From: Archangium lansingense
GTDB lineage: Bacteria; Myxococcota; Myxococcia; Myxococcales; Myxococcaceae
DNA: 64,000 nucleotides
Assembly (NCBI RefSeq): GCF_026626635.1
Contig: NZ_JAPNKA010000001.1
Span: forward strand, 2,976,001-3,040,000
Reading direction: 5' to 3'
Shown: piece by piece, positions 54,324-64,000 of the stretch
How the letters are laid out: each line of letters starts with the position of its first letter
How positions within the stretch are numbered: position 1 is the first letter of the stretch
Translations under genes and position numbers: made by a program
Notes under the pieces: model-generated
Seen by the model: only the letters and a program-made list of their open reading frames with translations
Databases searched by the model: none
What the model was told of the DNA's origin: nothing

Positions 54324-55427
54324 ATGGCCAGGGACGAATTCTTCAGACCGGGGCATCGCTACCGCGACAAGGGAGCCCCAAAGGACCCCGAGGACCAGTT
54401 CATGCGGTGGATCAATCTTCCGAGCAGCGGGATGGCGAACGCTCCGGGGATTCGACCGCTTCGGTATCTCTCCCGGCGGCCGTTTACGGACCTCCCCGCC
54501 TTCTTGATTCTGGTGACGAAGAAGTCATCCACGGGCGGTAGCTACAACCCCTGGGATGACAACTTCGATCCGGAGCACAAGACGGTCACCTATTGGGGTG
54601 ACGCGAAGCTGCATCCGGAGAAGCACTTCACCGACTTTCCTGGCAACCGCACGCTCAAGAAACTCTGGGATGCCGTCAATGAGGGCAGGCGGGACGAGCT
54701 GCCACCGATTCTCCACTTCATGAAGTACGAGAGTGGTTGGGTCACCTTCACGGGGCTCTGTGAGCTGACGGAGCTGTCGCAAAGCCACTTCGAGGAGAAG
54801 GGGCAGCGCGTCGCCAACTACCGCTGTCAGCTTCGTATCCTTGGCCCGGATCAGGTCCCGGTCGCATGGCTGCACTCACGAAGGAGTGCGGGCTCTCCCG
54901 AGGAGGCCTTGCGAGGAGCCCCCGCGAGCTGGACCGCATGGGTTCAGGGAGCCAACACCTCTGCTTCCGTGGAACTGGAGGCTGATTCCATGGAGGTACC
55001 ATGGGCGGCCGAGGACATCAGGTCCGAGGGACAGGGGTTCTCTTCCGACCCACGGATTCGCAAGGCCGTTGAGCTTGAGGCCATGCGGCGGGCTCGGGAG
55101 CATTTCCAAAGAGCGGGCTTCACGAGGATTGAGGATGTCTCGCGCAAGGAGTCCTTTGATCTTCATGGGAAGGACGTGGAGCGCGAGGTCTTCATCGAGG
55201 TGAAGGGCACCCAGTCGGGCGGCGCTCGTGTCCTGCTGACCAGCAGCGAGGTTGAGTTCGCAAGGTGCAACAAGAGCAAGATGGCCTTGTACGTCCTCCA
55301 CTCCATGCAGGTTCGTGAGGTGGAGGGGGAGGTGATCGCCGAGGGAGGAGAGGCGAGGGTGTACTGGCCCTGGGATGTCGACGCCGGCACACTGGCGCCG
55401 ATCTCGTTCTCCTACGGACTTCCGTAG
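54324..55427 (+). CDS. Nuclease-like protein with C-terminal DUF3883 domain, possible restriction enzyme
   Basis: A 367-residue protein. The C-terminal 130 residues match DUF3883 (Nov C-terminal-like), a PD-(D/E)xK-type fold: EHFQRAGFTRIEDVSRKESFDLH then REVFIEVKGTQSGGARVLLTSSEVEFA, where the Asp and E-x-K form a plausible active site. The N-terminal 200 residues have VTYWGDAKLHPEK and FPGNRTLKKLW, which recall the DNA-recognition domain of modification-dependent enzymes of the AspBHI type; this is a recollection, not a tested match. ATG 54324 is preceded by CAGGA. It stands alone next to priA. Base use is a little less extreme than that of its neighbours, which may hint at transfer. Confidence 0.7.
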   Translation: MARDEFFRPGHRYRDKGAPKDPEDQFMRWINLPSSGMANAPGIRPLRYLSRRPFTDLPAFLILVTKKSSTGGSYNPWDDNFDPEHKTVTYWGDAKLHPEKHFTDFPGNRTLKKLWDAVNEGRRDELPPILHFMKYESGWVTFTGLCELTELSQSHFEEKGQRVANYRCQLRILGPDQVPVAWLHSRRSAGSPEEALRGAPASWTAWVQGANTSASVELEADSMEVPWAAEDIRSEGQGFSSDPRIRKAVELEAMRRAREHFQRAGFTRIEDVSRKESFDLHGKDVEREVFIEVKGTQSGGARVLLTSSEVEFARCNKSKMALYVLHSMQVREVEGEVIAEGGEARVYWPWDVDAGTLAPISFSYGLP

Positions 55428-55551
55428 CAGCGCTGCGGCCTCCAGCACCCGCAGTGCGGTCCCGGACAGCGCACCCGTGCGCCCACTGTGCTCTCTCCGG
55501 CCAGAAACTACCGGTGTCAGGGAGCGCCGCTACAGTGGTTCCCTGGTCGCC

Positions 55552-57795
55552 GTGAGCCCCTCGAACCTCGCCTCCGTCGCAGTCGGCCGTCCCGTCCGGG
55601 GCGAGTTCACTTATGTCGTCCCCGATGGTCTCTCTGGGAGGCTATCGCCGGGTCAGCGCATCCTCGTGCCCTTCGGCCGCAGCATGTCGCTCGGCTTCTT
55701 CCTCGGGCCCGCCACGCCTCCTCCCGAGGCTGAGAGCGTCAAGCTCAAGCCCATCATGAAGGTGCTGGAGGACTCGCCCTCCCTCCCGCCGGACCTCATC
55801 GCACTCCTGCGTTTCGCCGCCGAGCACTACCGCTATCCACTCGGCGAGGTCATCAAGAGCGCGCTGCCTCCCGGGCTCACCAAGGCCGAGGTGGAGAAGG
55901 AGGCGAAGCCGGACGTGCAGGAGTTCGCCGTGGCGCTCGTCCCCGAGGCGCCTGCGGTCCTCCGTCGTGCTCCCGCCCAGTCCGCCGCGCTGGCCTATCT
56001 CCTCGCGGTGGGGGGCCGGGCCCCTATCGAAGAGGTGGCCCACGCCATCCCCGGTGCGCGCGAGACGCTGCGCAAGCTGGTGGAGCGGGGCTTCGTCCGC
56101 ATTGACGAGGAGGTCATCGCCCCCGGCGTAAAGGAGGGGCTCGCCCAGGGCCGTCCTGAGCTGCTCACCCCTGAGCAGGATGCCGCGGTGAAAGAGCTCC
56201 ACGCGGCCGTGGATACCGGCGGCTTCCAGCCCTTCCTCCTCCATGGCGTCACCGGCAGCGGCAAGACCGAGGTGTATCTACGCGCCGTGGAGCGCACGCT
56301 CGAGCGGGGCAAGGGCAGCCTCGTGCTGGTGCCCGAGATCGCCCTCACGCCGCAGCTCGTGGGCCGCTTCCGCAGCCGCTTTGGCGCGGAGGTGGCCGTG
56401 CTGCACTCGGCCCTCAAGGACCGCGAGCGGCTCTTCCACTGGCAGGCCCTGCGCAAGGGCACGGTGCGCATCGCCGTGGGGGTGCGCTCGGCGGTGTTCG
56501 CTCCCGTGGAGAACCTCGGGCTCGTCGTGGTGGACGAGGAGCACGATCCGTCCTTCAAGCAGGAGGACAAGCTGCGCTACCAGGCGCGCGACCTGGCCGT
56601 GGTGCGCGCCAAGCAGGCGGGGGCCGTGGTGGTGCTCGGCTCGGCCACGCCCTCGCTGGAGACGCTGGAAAACACCCGCCGCGGGCGCTACCGCAAGCTG
56701 GAGCTCAAGAATCGCGTGGATGACCGGCCCATGCCCACCATCGCGCTGGTGGACCTGCGCCAGGAGCGCCCCCGCGAGCCGCTCGTGCAAGAGGAGTCGC
56801 CCATCCTCTCGCCGCCGCTGCTCGACGCCATGGCGGAGACCATCGCGAAGGGCCAGCAGGTCATCCTCTTCCTCAACCGCCGCGGTCACAGCACCTTCCT
56901 CATCTGTGAGGTGTGCGGCACCTCGGTGAAGTGCACCGAGTGCGACGTGTGCCTCACCTACCACCGCTCGCAGAACCGGGTGGTGTGCCACTACTGTGGC
57001 GTGGCCCACTCCGTGCCCGAGCACTGCCATGAGTGCACCGGGCCCCTGCTCAAGTTGGGCGTCGGCACCGAGCGCGTGGAGGCCGAGGTTGCCGAGCGGA
57101 TTCCCCAGGCCCGCGTGGCCCGGTTGGACCGGGACTCGGCCACCAGCGCCGAGCGCCTCACCGAGCTGCTGGCCTCCTTCGCCCGCCGGGAGATCGACGT
57201 GCTAGTGGGCACGCAGATGGTGGCCAAGGGGCACGACTTTCCCGGGGTGACACTGGTGTGCGTGGTGATGGCGGACACCTCACTGGCCATTCCGGACTTC
57301 CGCGCCGCCGAGCGCACCTTCCACCTCCTCACCCAGGTGGCGGGCCGGGCCGGGCGCGGAAAGGACCCGGGGCGGGTGCTCGTGCAGACGTACAACCCGG
57401 AGGCGGACCCGGTGAAGCGCATGCTCGTCCATGACTTCGACGGCTTCGCCCAGCGAGAGCTGGAGCGGCGCAAGGTGCTCGCCTGGCCGCCCTACACCCG
57501 TATGGCGGCGGTGCGGCTCGAGGGGGAGAGCGCCGAGCAGACGGCCAGCGTGGCCCGGCAGCTCGGGGACTTCATTTCCCGCCAGATGCCCCCGGCCTCC
57601 TGGGGCGTGCGCCTGCTGGGGCCCGCCGTGGCGCCCATTTCCCGGATTCGGGGCCGTACCCGGTGGCAGCTGCTCCTGAAGGCCCCCACCCACGCGGCCC
57701 TCGCCCCGCTGCTCGCTCGCCTGGAGGCGAAGCTGGTCGACATTCCCTCCTCCGTGCGTGTCACGATCGACGTGGATCCGGCAGCCATGCTGTAG
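55552..57795 (+). CDS. priA: Primosomal replication restart helicase PriA
   Basis: A 747-residue superfamily 2 helicase of normal PriA length. The 3'-DNA-binding domain is at the N terminus ([17 protein letters not shown]). The helicase has Walker [13 protein letters not shown], the DEEH box [21 protein letters not shown] and [14 protein letters not shown]. The zinc-binding insert is complete: [16 protein letters not shown] and CHYCG...HCHEC. It reloads the replisome at stalled forks. GTG 55552 is chosen because the PriA N terminus begins there; no Shine-Dalgarno is seen, and TACAGT lies 15 bases upstream. The next gene begins 17 bases after its stop and is probably co-transcribed. Confidence 0.95.
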   Translation: MSPSNLASVAVGRPVRGEFTYVVPDGLSGRLSPGQRILVPFGRSMSLGFFLGPATPPPEAESVKLKPIMKVLEDSPSLPPDLIALLRFAAEHYRYPLGEVIKSALPPGLTKAEVEKEAKPDVQEFAVALVPEAPAVLRRAPAQSAALAYLLAVGGRAPIEEVAHAIPGARETLRKLVERGFVRIDEEVIAPGVKEGLAQGRPELLTPEQDAAVKELHAAVDTGGFQPFLLHGVTGSGKTEVYLRAVERTLERGKGSLVLVPEIALTPQLVGRFRSRFGAEVAVLHSALKDRERLFHWQALRKGTVRIAVGVRSAVFAPVENLGLVVVDEEHDPSFKQEDKLRYQARDLAVVRAKQAGAVVVLGSATPSLETLENTRRGRYRKLELKNRVDDRPMPTIALVDLRQERPREPLVQEESPILSPPLLDAMAETIAKGQQVILFLNRRGHSTFLICEVCGTSVKCTECDVCLTYHRSQNRVVCHYCGVAHSVPEHCHECTGPLLKLGVGTERVEAEVAERIPQARVARLDRDSATSAERLTELLASFARREIDVLVGTQMVAKGHDFPGVTLVCVVMADTSLAIPDFRAAERTFHLLTQVAGRAGRGKDPGRVLVQTYNPEADPVKRMLVHDFDGFAQRELERRKVLAWPPYTRMAAVRLEGESAEQTASVARQLGDFISRQMPPASWGVRLLGPAVAPISRIRGRTRWQLLLKAPTHAALAPLLARLEAKLVDIPSSVRVTIDVDPAAML

Positions 57796-57812
57796 ACTCG
57801 CCCGCGATTCCA

Positions 57813-60800
57813 ATGGCCGAATCGGTCCTCCTCGTCCACGACGACATTGCCACCATCGCCACCGTGCGCCGCCTGCTCGCGCGCGAGGGCTATGAGGTCA
57901 TTCTCGCTACCTCCGTGGCGGATGCCCTCATTGCCTTTGGCCACCACCTGCCCGTGCTGATGATTCTCGCACCAGGCATGGAGGGGGGACGCGGCCACCT
58001 CGTGCTGGATGAGCTCGGCCTGCACCCGGACATGCGGCTCGCCCGCGTGCTGCTGCTCGGCGAGTCCGTTCCCGGCAGCGCCGCTCCGATGGTGCCACTG
58101 CCCCTGGATGGCTCGGGTTTCGTGGAGCAGGTGGCCACGGTCATCGCTTCGCCCGCGGGCCCGGAGGCCTGGTTCGCGGTGAAGGACGAGGTGGAGGTGG
58201 TGGCGCCGGCCCCCGTGCCGTCCGGTCCGCCGGGACTCGTCCACAAGTCCTCCGCGCCAGGCCGCAACGCCGCGCTGGAGCACGCGCTCTTCGATGACCT
58301 GCCGAAGGTGGACGAGCCTCGGCGGGCCCAGTCCTCGCTCGATGCCGAGGCACTCTTCTCGCAGACGGAGCAGGCGGTGGTGTCCACCGTTTCGGTGCCC
58401 GCGTCTGGGGTGGAGGCTCCGAGTCCGAAGGCTCCAGCGGTGGCCGAGCTGGACCCGGGTGTCGAGGCGGAGTCGCTCTTTGGCGCGACGGAGCAGGCGG
58501 TGACCGGCTCGGTCCAGGTTCCGCTGCAGGCGCCCGCTGGCCCTGAGGAGAGCGAGATGCGGCGCATGGAGGAGGAGGTGCGCCGTGAGGCCTCCGCCCG
58601 GCGCCGGCTGAAGCAGGAGGACGCCTCGTTGCCCGAGTCGTCTCCGGCGGGGCTCTTCGCGCGGACTCCCGCGATGGGGATGGCGATTCCCCTCATCACG
58701 GCCCCGACTCCCGTCGAGCTGGGGTCCGTGGCGGGGATGGCTCCGGAGCCGGTTGCGCCCCTGGCTTCGCTGCCTCCGCTGCCCGCGGTGAAGGTGGTCG
58801 ATGTCGAGGCGGAGGCTCGCGCGGAGGCCGAGCACCTCGCGCAGCAGGAGATTGAAGCGGCGCTGGCGCGCGAGCGGGCGTCGTCGGGAGGGACGGGGGC
58901 GACGCCTCTCGTTGAACCGCCCAAGAAGGGGGTGCCGCAGCTCGGGGACGAAGGCTTCTTCGACGTGGAGCCGACCCCGATCGCGCCCATTCCGGCCCTC
59001 CCACGGGAGGAGACGGAGCCCACGTCCGCGCGGCAACTGGATGGCTCGGACCTGGAGCCCGTGCCGGCCGATGCGCCGCTGCCCGAGGGCGACGCGCCGG
59101 AAGGGTGGGAGGAGCCGCACCAGGAGAGTGTGGGCTCGGACTGGTTCGACTCGGCGGAGCCCGCCGGGGCGCCTCGCGGCGAGCCGGTGAAGGCCGCGCC
59201 GGTGGAAGTCGAGTCGGTGAAGGCCGCGCCCTTGAAGGCCGAGTCCTCGGACGCGGAGCCAGTGAAGGCTGGGCCGGAACCGGAGGGGGAGCGGGAGGAC
59301 GGGGAGGGAGACAGATCCGCGTCGAAGAAGGCGCTCGAGACCACGGCGAAGTTCCCGTTGAGGCCCGTGCCAGGGGCCGCGGATGCGTCGGATGTGGCTG
59401 CGCTGTCGGCGGATGACGCGGTGGCGGTCCTGGAAGTGCGCCTGATGCGGGCGGAGCGCCGGATCTCCCAGGTGCTGACCGAGCGGGATGGTGTGGTGGC
59501 GCGCCGGCGCGAGGCGGAGAGCAGGATTGCGGAGCTGGAGGAGCAGGTGGCACAGCTCCGTGCCTCGCCGCCGACGCAGGTGGAGGTGCCGAACGCCCAG
59601 GAGGAGGCGCTTCGGCGCGAGGCCGGAGAGGCCCGGGAGCGGCTGGAGTCGCTGCGGCGTGAGCTGGAGACGGCGCGCGAGAGCGAGACTTCGCTGCGCT
59701 CCGAGGTGGAGCGGCTGAAGCAGGAGGCGTTGGCTCGGGAGGAGTCGCTGCGGCGCGAGGCCGAGGCCCAGCGGACCCAGCTTACGGCGCTGACGGAGGT
59801 GCGGGGACAGGAGGCCTCGCTGCGGCTCGAGGTGGAGCGGCAGCTGGAGGCGTCGCGGGCGCGAGCGGCGGAGCTCGAGCAGGCGCGAACGGACGAGGCT
59901 CGGCGGCGCCAGGAGCTGGAGGCCGAGGCGGCTGAGGTACGTGAGCGCGAGGCCCGGCTGCAGCCGCGGCGTGAGGAGCAGCTCTCCCAACTGAGCAAGC
60001 AGGTCGAGGCGCTCGAGCAGCAGCTCTCGGAGTGGCGGGCAAAGGCCGAGGCGCAGGAGCAGCGTGCCGCGTCCGAGACGGAGGCGCGCGCTCGGGCGGA
60101 AGCGCGGCTCGAGGCGGAGAAGGCCGCGCGGACGGAGGTGGAGGCTCGGGCCCGGGAGGAGACGAAGTCCCGCGAGCAGTGGGAAGGGCGGGCGCATGGG
60201 GAGGCGAAGGCGCGCAAGGAAGTGACGGCGCGCGCCGAGAAGGAGGCGAAGGCTCGGGCGGAAGCGGAGGCGGGAGCCGAGGCGGAGCGCCAGGTGCGCA
60301 CCCAGGCCGAGTCCCGTCTGCAGGCCGAGTCCCAGGCTCGGGTGGAGGCCGAGGAGCGCCTCGCCGCCGTGGAGAAGGCCCTGGCCGATGCCGAGGCCCG
60401 GGTCAACGCCGAGAAGAAGGCGAGGGCCGAGGTGGAGGCCCGAGCGCGCTCGAGCGCGGATGCGCGCGTGCAGTCGGAGATGAAGGCTCGCACCGAGGCG
60501 GAGTCTCGCGCCGAGACAGCGGAGCAGGCGAGCTCCGAGGCGGAAGCGCGAGCCGAGGCGGAGGGGCGTGCCCGGGCCAAGGCGGAGCTGAGCGTCGAGG
60601 CGATGGAGAAGGCCCGTGCTCGGGCGGAGGCGCGTGCCGTCAAGGCGGAGCAGGAGCGTACCGAGGCGCTCGCGCGTGCCGAGGAGCAGGAGCGCGCCCG
60701 TGCCGCGGCGGAGACTCGCGCGGAGACGTCAGAGCGGCTGCGTGTCGAGCTGGAGGCCCGCGTCGCGCGTGCGGAGAAGGAGCGGAGCACGTCGGACGGC

Positions 60801-62468
60801 TACGCCGAGGAGCTGGAGCGTGCGCGGGTGGACGCGGAGACGCGGGCCACGACGGCGGAGCGGCTGCGCATCGAGCTGGAGGCCCGTTTCGAGCGCGCGG
60901 AGAAGGCGCGTGCTGCCGCGCAGGCCAGGGCCGCGGAGGAGAAGCTGGCTCGGACCGAGGCGGAGGAGCGTGTCGAGGCCGCGGAGCAGGCGCGCGCCGA
61001 GGCGGAGGCGCGTTCCGGCACGGCGTCCCAGGCGCGCGAGGAGCTATCCCGCGTGCGCGCCGAGCTGGCGTCGCGCCTGGCCCACCTCGAGGAGAAGGCG
61101 GCGCTGCATGCGTCGCAGGTCCGCGAGGCACATGCTGAGGCAGAGCGGCTGACGCAGGCGCTGGTCCAGGAGCGGGAGGAGCGCGAGTTCCTCGCCCAGG
61201 AGGTGGAGCGGCTCGAGGCGACGAGGGCGCAGGCGCAGGCGGAGACGGTCGAGCGCCTCGCCCGGTCCGAGCAGGCCCGCCGCGAGGCCGAGGAGAAGGC
61301 CTTGCGCGAGGCCGAGCAGACTGTCTCCAGGGTGCGCGCGGAGACGGAGGCGGCCCTCGCGAAGGCCCGTGCCGAGGCCGAGGAGCTGGCGGCCCGGGCT
61401 CGGGCGGCAATCGTCTCCATCCAGGTGCCTGGCCGGTTCGAGGTGGACATCCCCCGCTCCGGGAGCGTCAACCAGGAGGGGCTCGCGCGGCTCGTCACCC
61501 GTCTCCAGGAGGCGCGTGCCCAGGTCCGGCTCGAGCTCAAGGTGGCCGGGGCCTTGCGCATCCTCTGGTTGAAGGATGGGGCGCTGGTGGGCGCGGTCTC
61601 CTCCGCCCCGGACGAGTCGCTCGTCGACCGGGCCCGGGCGGATGGGCTCATCGATGCGCGCCAGGAGAATGAGCTGCGGCTGGTGCGCAGCGCCTCCACG
61701 GGGGCGCTCCTCGACGCCATGCGCAGCCGCGGCTACCTGCGCGAGAACGAATTTGTCCCGCTCGTGCAGCGCTACACCGAGCAGGTGGCTCTGGACGCGC
61801 TCTCGGAGTCCTCCTCTCTGTACCGACTCACCGAGGAGCCGCCTCCGCACGAGGTGGCCCTCGCCGCCTCCACCCGGCCTCTGCTGCACCTGCTGGCCGA
61901 GTCCCTGCGCAACGGTGTCTCCAGCGAGTCCTTCGTGGAGGCCGCCGGAGGGCTGCGCGCCGTGGTTGTCCGTGGCGAGCCCGAGCCTTCACCGGAGTCC
62001 TTCGGACTCTCTTCGCGTGAGCTGCGGCTCCTCGAGGAGATCGACGGCGAGCAGACGCTCGATCAGCTGTTGCTGGGGGCGGGCATGCCGCAGGACACGG
62101 CGCTCAAGGTGCTCGCCGTGGCCCGGGCCTTGGGCCTCATCACCCTGCGTCCCGCTGCCACGGCCTCCGGCTCCGAGCAGGAGGCTCCAGGGGAGCTGGA
62201 CGTGCGCCGGCTCGAGTCCAAGTTCGAGGAGATCCAAGAGGCGGACTACTTCACCGTGCTCGGGCTCTCGCGCTCCGCTGGTGGCGAGGAGGTGAAGCGC
62301 GCCTACGCGCTGCTCACCACCGAGTTCCACCCGCTGCGTTTCGCGGGGCACCCGGATCCTGCGCTCCAGCACCGTGCCCAGCAGATCTCCACGGCCCTGG
62401 CCGAGGCGGCGCGGGCGCTCGCGGATGACCGGCTGCGCGAGGAGTATGCCCGCAGCCTGCTGGACTGA
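57813..62468 (+). CDS. Pseudo-receiver, coiled-coil, DUF4388-like and J-like domain protein
   Basis: A 1551-residue protein. Residues 1-115 are a receiver fold ([19 protein letters not shown]) that keeps the acidic pocket but has Met where the phosphoacceptor Asp should be ([12 protein letters not shown]). Residues 115-545 are disordered and Pro/Glu-rich. Residues about 548-1199 are one long Glu/Arg/Ala coiled coil with imperfect 7- and 11-residue repeats. Residues about 1200-1450 resemble DUF4388/PATAN ([23 protein letters not shown]). From 1472 a J-like domain follows ([25 protein letters not shown]), but its HPD is HPL, so it may not stimulate Hsp70. The plan recalls AglZ and FrzS of gliding motility, with extra C-terminal domains. 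Confidence 0.85.
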   Translation: MAESVLLVHDDIATIATVRRLLAREGYEVILATSVADALIAFGHHLPVLMILAPGMEGGRGHLVLDELGLHPDMRLARVLLLGESVPGSAAPMVPLPLDGSGFVEQVATVIASPAGPEAWFAVKDEVEVVAPAPVPSGPPGLVHKSSAPGRNAALEHALFDDLPKVDEPRRAQSSLDAEALFSQTEQAVVSTVSVPASGVEAPSPKAPAVAELDPGVEAESLFGATEQAVTGSVQVPLQAPAGPEESEMRRMEEEVRREASARRRLKQEDASLPESSPAGLFARTPAMGMAIPLITAPTPVELGSVAGMAPEPVAPLASLPPLPAVKVVDVEAEARAEAEHLAQQEIEAALARERASSGGTGATPLVEPPKKGVPQLGDEGFFDVEPTPIAPIPALPREETEPTSARQLDGSDLEPVPADAPLPEGDAPEGWEEPHQESVGSDWFDSAEPAGAPRGEPVKAAPVEVESVKAAPLKAESSDAEPVKAGPEPEGEREDGEGDRSASKKALETTAKFPLRPVPGAADASDVAALSADDAVAVLEVRLMRAERRISQVLTERDGVVARRREAESRIAELEEQVAQLRASPPTQVEVPNAQEEALRREAGEARERLESLRRELETARESETSLRSEVERLKQEALAREESLRREAEAQRTQLTALTEVRGQEASLRLEVERQLEASRARAAELEQARTDEARRRQELEAEAAEVREREARLQPRREEQLSQLSKQVEALEQQLSEWRAKAEAQEQRAASETEARARAEARLEAEKAARTEVEARAREETKSREQWEGRAHGEAKARKEVTARAEKEAKARAEAEAGAEAERQVRTQAESRLQAESQARVEAEERLAAVEKALADAEARVNAEKKARAEVEARARSSADARVQSEMKARTEAESRAETAEQASSEAEARAEAEGRARAKAELSVEAMEKARARAEARAVKAEQERTEALARAEEQERARAAAETRAETSERLRVELEARVARAEKERSTSDGYAEELERARVDAETRATTAERLRIELEARFERAEKARAAAQARAAEEKLARTEAEERVEAAEQARAEAEARSGTASQAREELSRVRAELASRLAHLEEKAALHASQVREAHAEAERLTQALVQEREEREFLAQEVERLEATRAQAQAETVERLARSEQARREAEEKALREAEQTVSRVRAETEAALAKARAEAEELAARARAAIVSIQVPGRFEVDIPRSGSVNQEGLARLVTRLQEARAQVRLELKVAGALRILWLKDGALVGAVSSAPDESLVDRARADGLIDARQENELRLVRSASTGALLDAMRSRGYLRENEFVPLVQRYTEQVALDALSESSSLYRLTEEPPPHEVALAASTRPLLHLLAESLRNGVSSESFVEAAGGLRAVVVRGEPEPSPESFGLSSRELRLLEEIDGEQTLDQLLLGAGMPQDTALKVLAVARALGLITLRPAATASGSEQEAPGELDVRRLESKFEEIQEADYFTVLGLSRSAGGEEVKRAYALLTTEFHPLRFAGHPDPALQHRAQQISTALAEAARALADDRLREEYARSLLD

Positions 62469-62470
62469 GG

Positions 62471-62487
62471 GGCGGCCGCGTGCCGCC
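62471..62487. terminator. Small GC hairpin between convergent genes
   Basis: GGCGGC (62471-62476) and GCCGCC (62482-62487) form a short stem around CGCGT, three bases after the stop of the large coiled-coil gene and nine before the stop of the convergent lipoprotein gene. It is short, with no U-run. Confidence 0.3.
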
Positions 62488-62495
62488 GGTCCGCC

Positions 62496-63239
62496 CTACC
62501 TGGCCGAGACCTTGAAGGGATTGGACTGGGCGACGATGTGGCGCCCGACGCGCACGGTGAGCACCACGTTGCCGCCCTGCTTGTAGATGACGACCTGCTC
62601 CTGCCGCACGCCCTTGCTGAAGGGGTTGCTCAGGTTCGGCTCGACGCGCCCCTTGTTGGCGGAGAGCTGCACCTGTCCCTCGAAGAGCGCCGCCTCCGGT
62701 CCCTCGGCCCGCAGGGTGATGGTGAAGGGGACGCCGCGGACCTGCTCCGAGATGCGATCGATACGCAGGCCGGTGACGAGCGGCTCCTTGTCCTTGCCAC
62801 CACCCTGGCCTGGTTCTTCTGGCTGAGGGTTCTCCGGGCCGCCGTCCACGGTCCGGGACTCGAGCTCCGGGGGGAGCGGGAGCACCGTGAGGCCATGCTC
62901 GCTGACCGAGCCGCTTCCGTCCCCCAGCTCCAGCCGGACATCCTGCGGTCCGGCCGACAGGCTCCCGGGCACGTTGGCCAGCAGGGTCCCATCCTGTTCC
63001 ACGCGGGTGATGGTCACTTCCTGCTCGCCGATGAGCAGGGTCGGCGTCACCAGAGTCGCCGTTTGCTGGCCGTAGTCCACCTTCACCGGGAGAGGGGCAT
63101 CCAGCGTGACCACGATGGTCGCCGCCTCGCCGCTCACCACCTCCTCGGGCTCGATGGAGACGATGTTCGGCGCGGGCGACGCGTAGGGCTCGCAAGCGCA
63201 GAGCAACAAGGTCGACAGCAGGGTGATTTTCCGGAGCAC
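62496..63239 (-). CDS. Lipoprotein with IPT/TIG-like domain
   Basis: A 247-residue lipoprotein. The GTG start at 63239 follows AGGAGGG eight bases upstream, and the signal ends LLLCAC (Cys16). The N-terminal half (PNIVSIEPEEVVSGEAATIVVTLDAPLPVKVDYGQQ...LLANVPGSLSAGPQDVRLEL) has the hallmarks of an IPT/TIG immunoglobulin-like domain. A Pro/Gly/Glu-rich linker leads to a second beta-sandwich (SGGNVVLTVRVGR-like end; ITLRAEGPEAALFEGQVQLSANKG). It is probably a surface or periplasmic structural or binding protein. No enzymatic motif is present. Confidence 0.8.
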   Translation of the reverse strand: MLRKITLLSTLLLCACEPYASPAPNIVSIEPEEVVSGEAATIVVTLDAPLPVKVDYGQQTATLVTPTLLIGEQEVTITRVEQDGTLLANVPGSLSAGPQDVRLELGDGSGSVSEHGLTVLPLPPELESRTVDGGPENPQPEEPGQGGGKDKEPLVTGLRIDRISEQVRGVPFTITLRAEGPEAALFEGQVQLSANKGRVEPNLSNPFSKGVRQEQVVIYKQGGNVVLTVRVGRHIVAQSNPFKVSAR

Positions 63240-63547
63240 GGCTAATCCCTCCTGAACCGGTCTACCGGGGAATACAGACTGACGCCAGTGTGCCTTTCCC
63301 CTGGCTCGGTGGAAAGTGACCCGGTGGCGCTTTCGTGTCGCGCTTCCCCAACAGAGCCACGGTACTGAAAAATTGAACTCAGAGTGGAGAAGAAAAGAAC
63401 GCGTTGTCCGGCAGTCGATGGATGAGCTCCCTCGCAGGAGTCGGAGCAGAGGGGGGCGCGTGGGGTACTGCCGCCGGGTGACAGAGCAGGCGGACGGGCT
63501 GCCCGGGTTGGTTGCCCGTCCTCTCCCGCGGAGTTAAGAGGGGCGCC
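63240..63547. other. 308-bp region between divergent lipoprotein and deformylase genes
   Basis: It should hold the promoters of both genes. An AT-richer patch near 63366-63400 (AAAAATTGAACTC...AGAAGAAAAGAACG) is the best promoter candidate for the deformylase gene, but I cannot define a -35/-10 pair. No ORF with coding character is visible. Confidence 0.4.
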
Positions 63548-64000
63548 ATGGTTCGCGAAATCCTCATCTGGCCCGATCCCATCCTGAAGCAGAAAGCCAG
63601 GCCCGTGGCTCGGGTGGACGACTCCATCCGTACCCTGGTCAAGGACATGTTCGAGACCATGTACGCCGCCGATGGCGTGGGGCTCGCCGCGCCGCAGGTG
63701 GGCGTCCTGCAGCGCGTCATCGTCCTGGACACCCGGCCGCGCCAGCCCGAGTCCCAGCCGCTGGCGATGATCAACCCGGAGCTCATCGCGCTGGAGGGGA
63801 AGATGACCTACACCGAGGGCTGCCTGTCCATCCCCGGCGAGGCCGAGGACGTGGACCGCGCCGCGGTGGTGACGGTGAAGTTCCTGGACCCCGAGGGCCA
63901 GGAGCAGACGCTGACGTGCGACGGGCTGCTGGCCATCGCGGTGCAGCACGAGACGGACCACCTCAATGGCACCGTCTTCGTGGACCACGTCTCCACGCTC
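63548..64000 (+). CDS. def: Peptide deformylase (cut by window edge)
   Basis: The first 151 residues of a peptide deformylase. All three signature motifs are present: GVGLAAPQVG (motif I), EGCLSIPG with the metal-binding Cys (motif II) and QHETDHLNG with the HExxH-type metal site (motif III). It removes the formyl group from nascent protein N termini. ATG 63548 follows GAGGGG. Only the last C-terminal helix lies beyond the window. Confidence 0.95.
   Translation, partial: MVREILIWPDPILKQKARPVARVDDSIRTLVKDMFETMYAADGVGLAAPQVGVLQRVIVLDTRPRQPESQPLAMINPELIALEGKMTYTEGCLSIPGEAEDVDRAAVVTVKFLDPEGQEQTLTCDGLLAIAVQHETDHLNGTVFVDHVSTL

Noticed and set aside
57492-60197. 901-residue open frame on the minus strand opposite the coiled-coil gene
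   Set aside because: It is a shadow of the Glu/Arg-rich coding strand; its composition is Leu/Arg/His low-complexity with no domain, and it also runs across the end of priA.

Overview
The window looks like chromosomal DNA from a myxobacterium of the Cystobacterineae, most likely an Archangium/Cystobacter-type genome. The reasons are very high GC, dense packing on both strands, families essentially confined to myxobacteria (DUF2381/TIGR02268, two DUF2378/TIGR02265 proteins), three eukaryote-type Ser/Thr kinases, two FHA-containing sigma-54 activators, sigma-54 (-24/-12) promoters, many lipoproteins and secreted hydrolases. I found no rRNA, tRNA, CRISPR array, prophage or intact insertion sequence; the only mobile trace is a truncated ISL3-type transposase. 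The species assignment is an inference from gene content.

Layout. 1-4.8 kb is a phospho-signalling block: kinase (cut by the left edge), DUF2381 protein, PP2C phosphatase, FHA-type sigma-54 activator and a second kinase. 4.8-16 kb holds a small secreted protein behind a sigma-54 promoter, a zinc-independent alcohol dehydrogenase-like reductase, a caspase-like lipoprotein, an SDR, a glutaryl-CoA dehydrogenase-type enzyme, an M20 dipeptidase, a DUF2058 protein, a lipoprotein, a small sigma-region-4-like protein and an HExxH peptidase. 16-21 kb has the transposase remnant, a PAS histidine kinase, a DEAD-box helicase with a perfectly repetitive basic tail and a DUF2378 protein. 21-30 kb is a catabolic and secretion stretch (GH3 beta-glucosidase, UGT-like glycosyltransferase, GH16 beta-glucanase, M4 protease) followed by a second FHA sigma-54 activator. 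30-38 kb has a large kinase-TPR protein, a papain-fold protein and a four-gene TadE/TadG-like operon.

38-52 kb carries two RluA-family pseudouridine synthases, a DUF2378 protein, an S37-like peptidase lipoprotein, a GNAT-like protein, a GT2 fusion, a 1194-residue TPR protein, an outer-membrane barrel, a methyltransferase, a Uma2-type nuclease-fold protein and a TVP38 membrane protein. 52-54 kb is a set of small secreted or lipoprotein genes of unknown role. 54-64 kb has a DUF3883 nuclease-like protein, priA, a 1551-residue pseudo-receiver/coiled-coil/DUF4388/J-like protein, a lipoprotein and the start of peptide deformylase.

The most striking regulatory structure is upstream of the M4 protease: a near-consensus -24/-12 promoter preceded by three GTGAC-N4-GTCAC palindromes, right beside an FHA-domain sigma-54 activator gene. 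A second -24/-12 promoter with upstream inverted repeats precedes the 160-residue secreted protein. Several other genes have a -10 hexamer only 6-9 bases before the start codon, which suggests leaderless transcripts. GC-rich palindromic repeats of one family (CCTCTCCC...GGGAGAGG core with a CCCTCACCC flank) occur at four intergenic sites.
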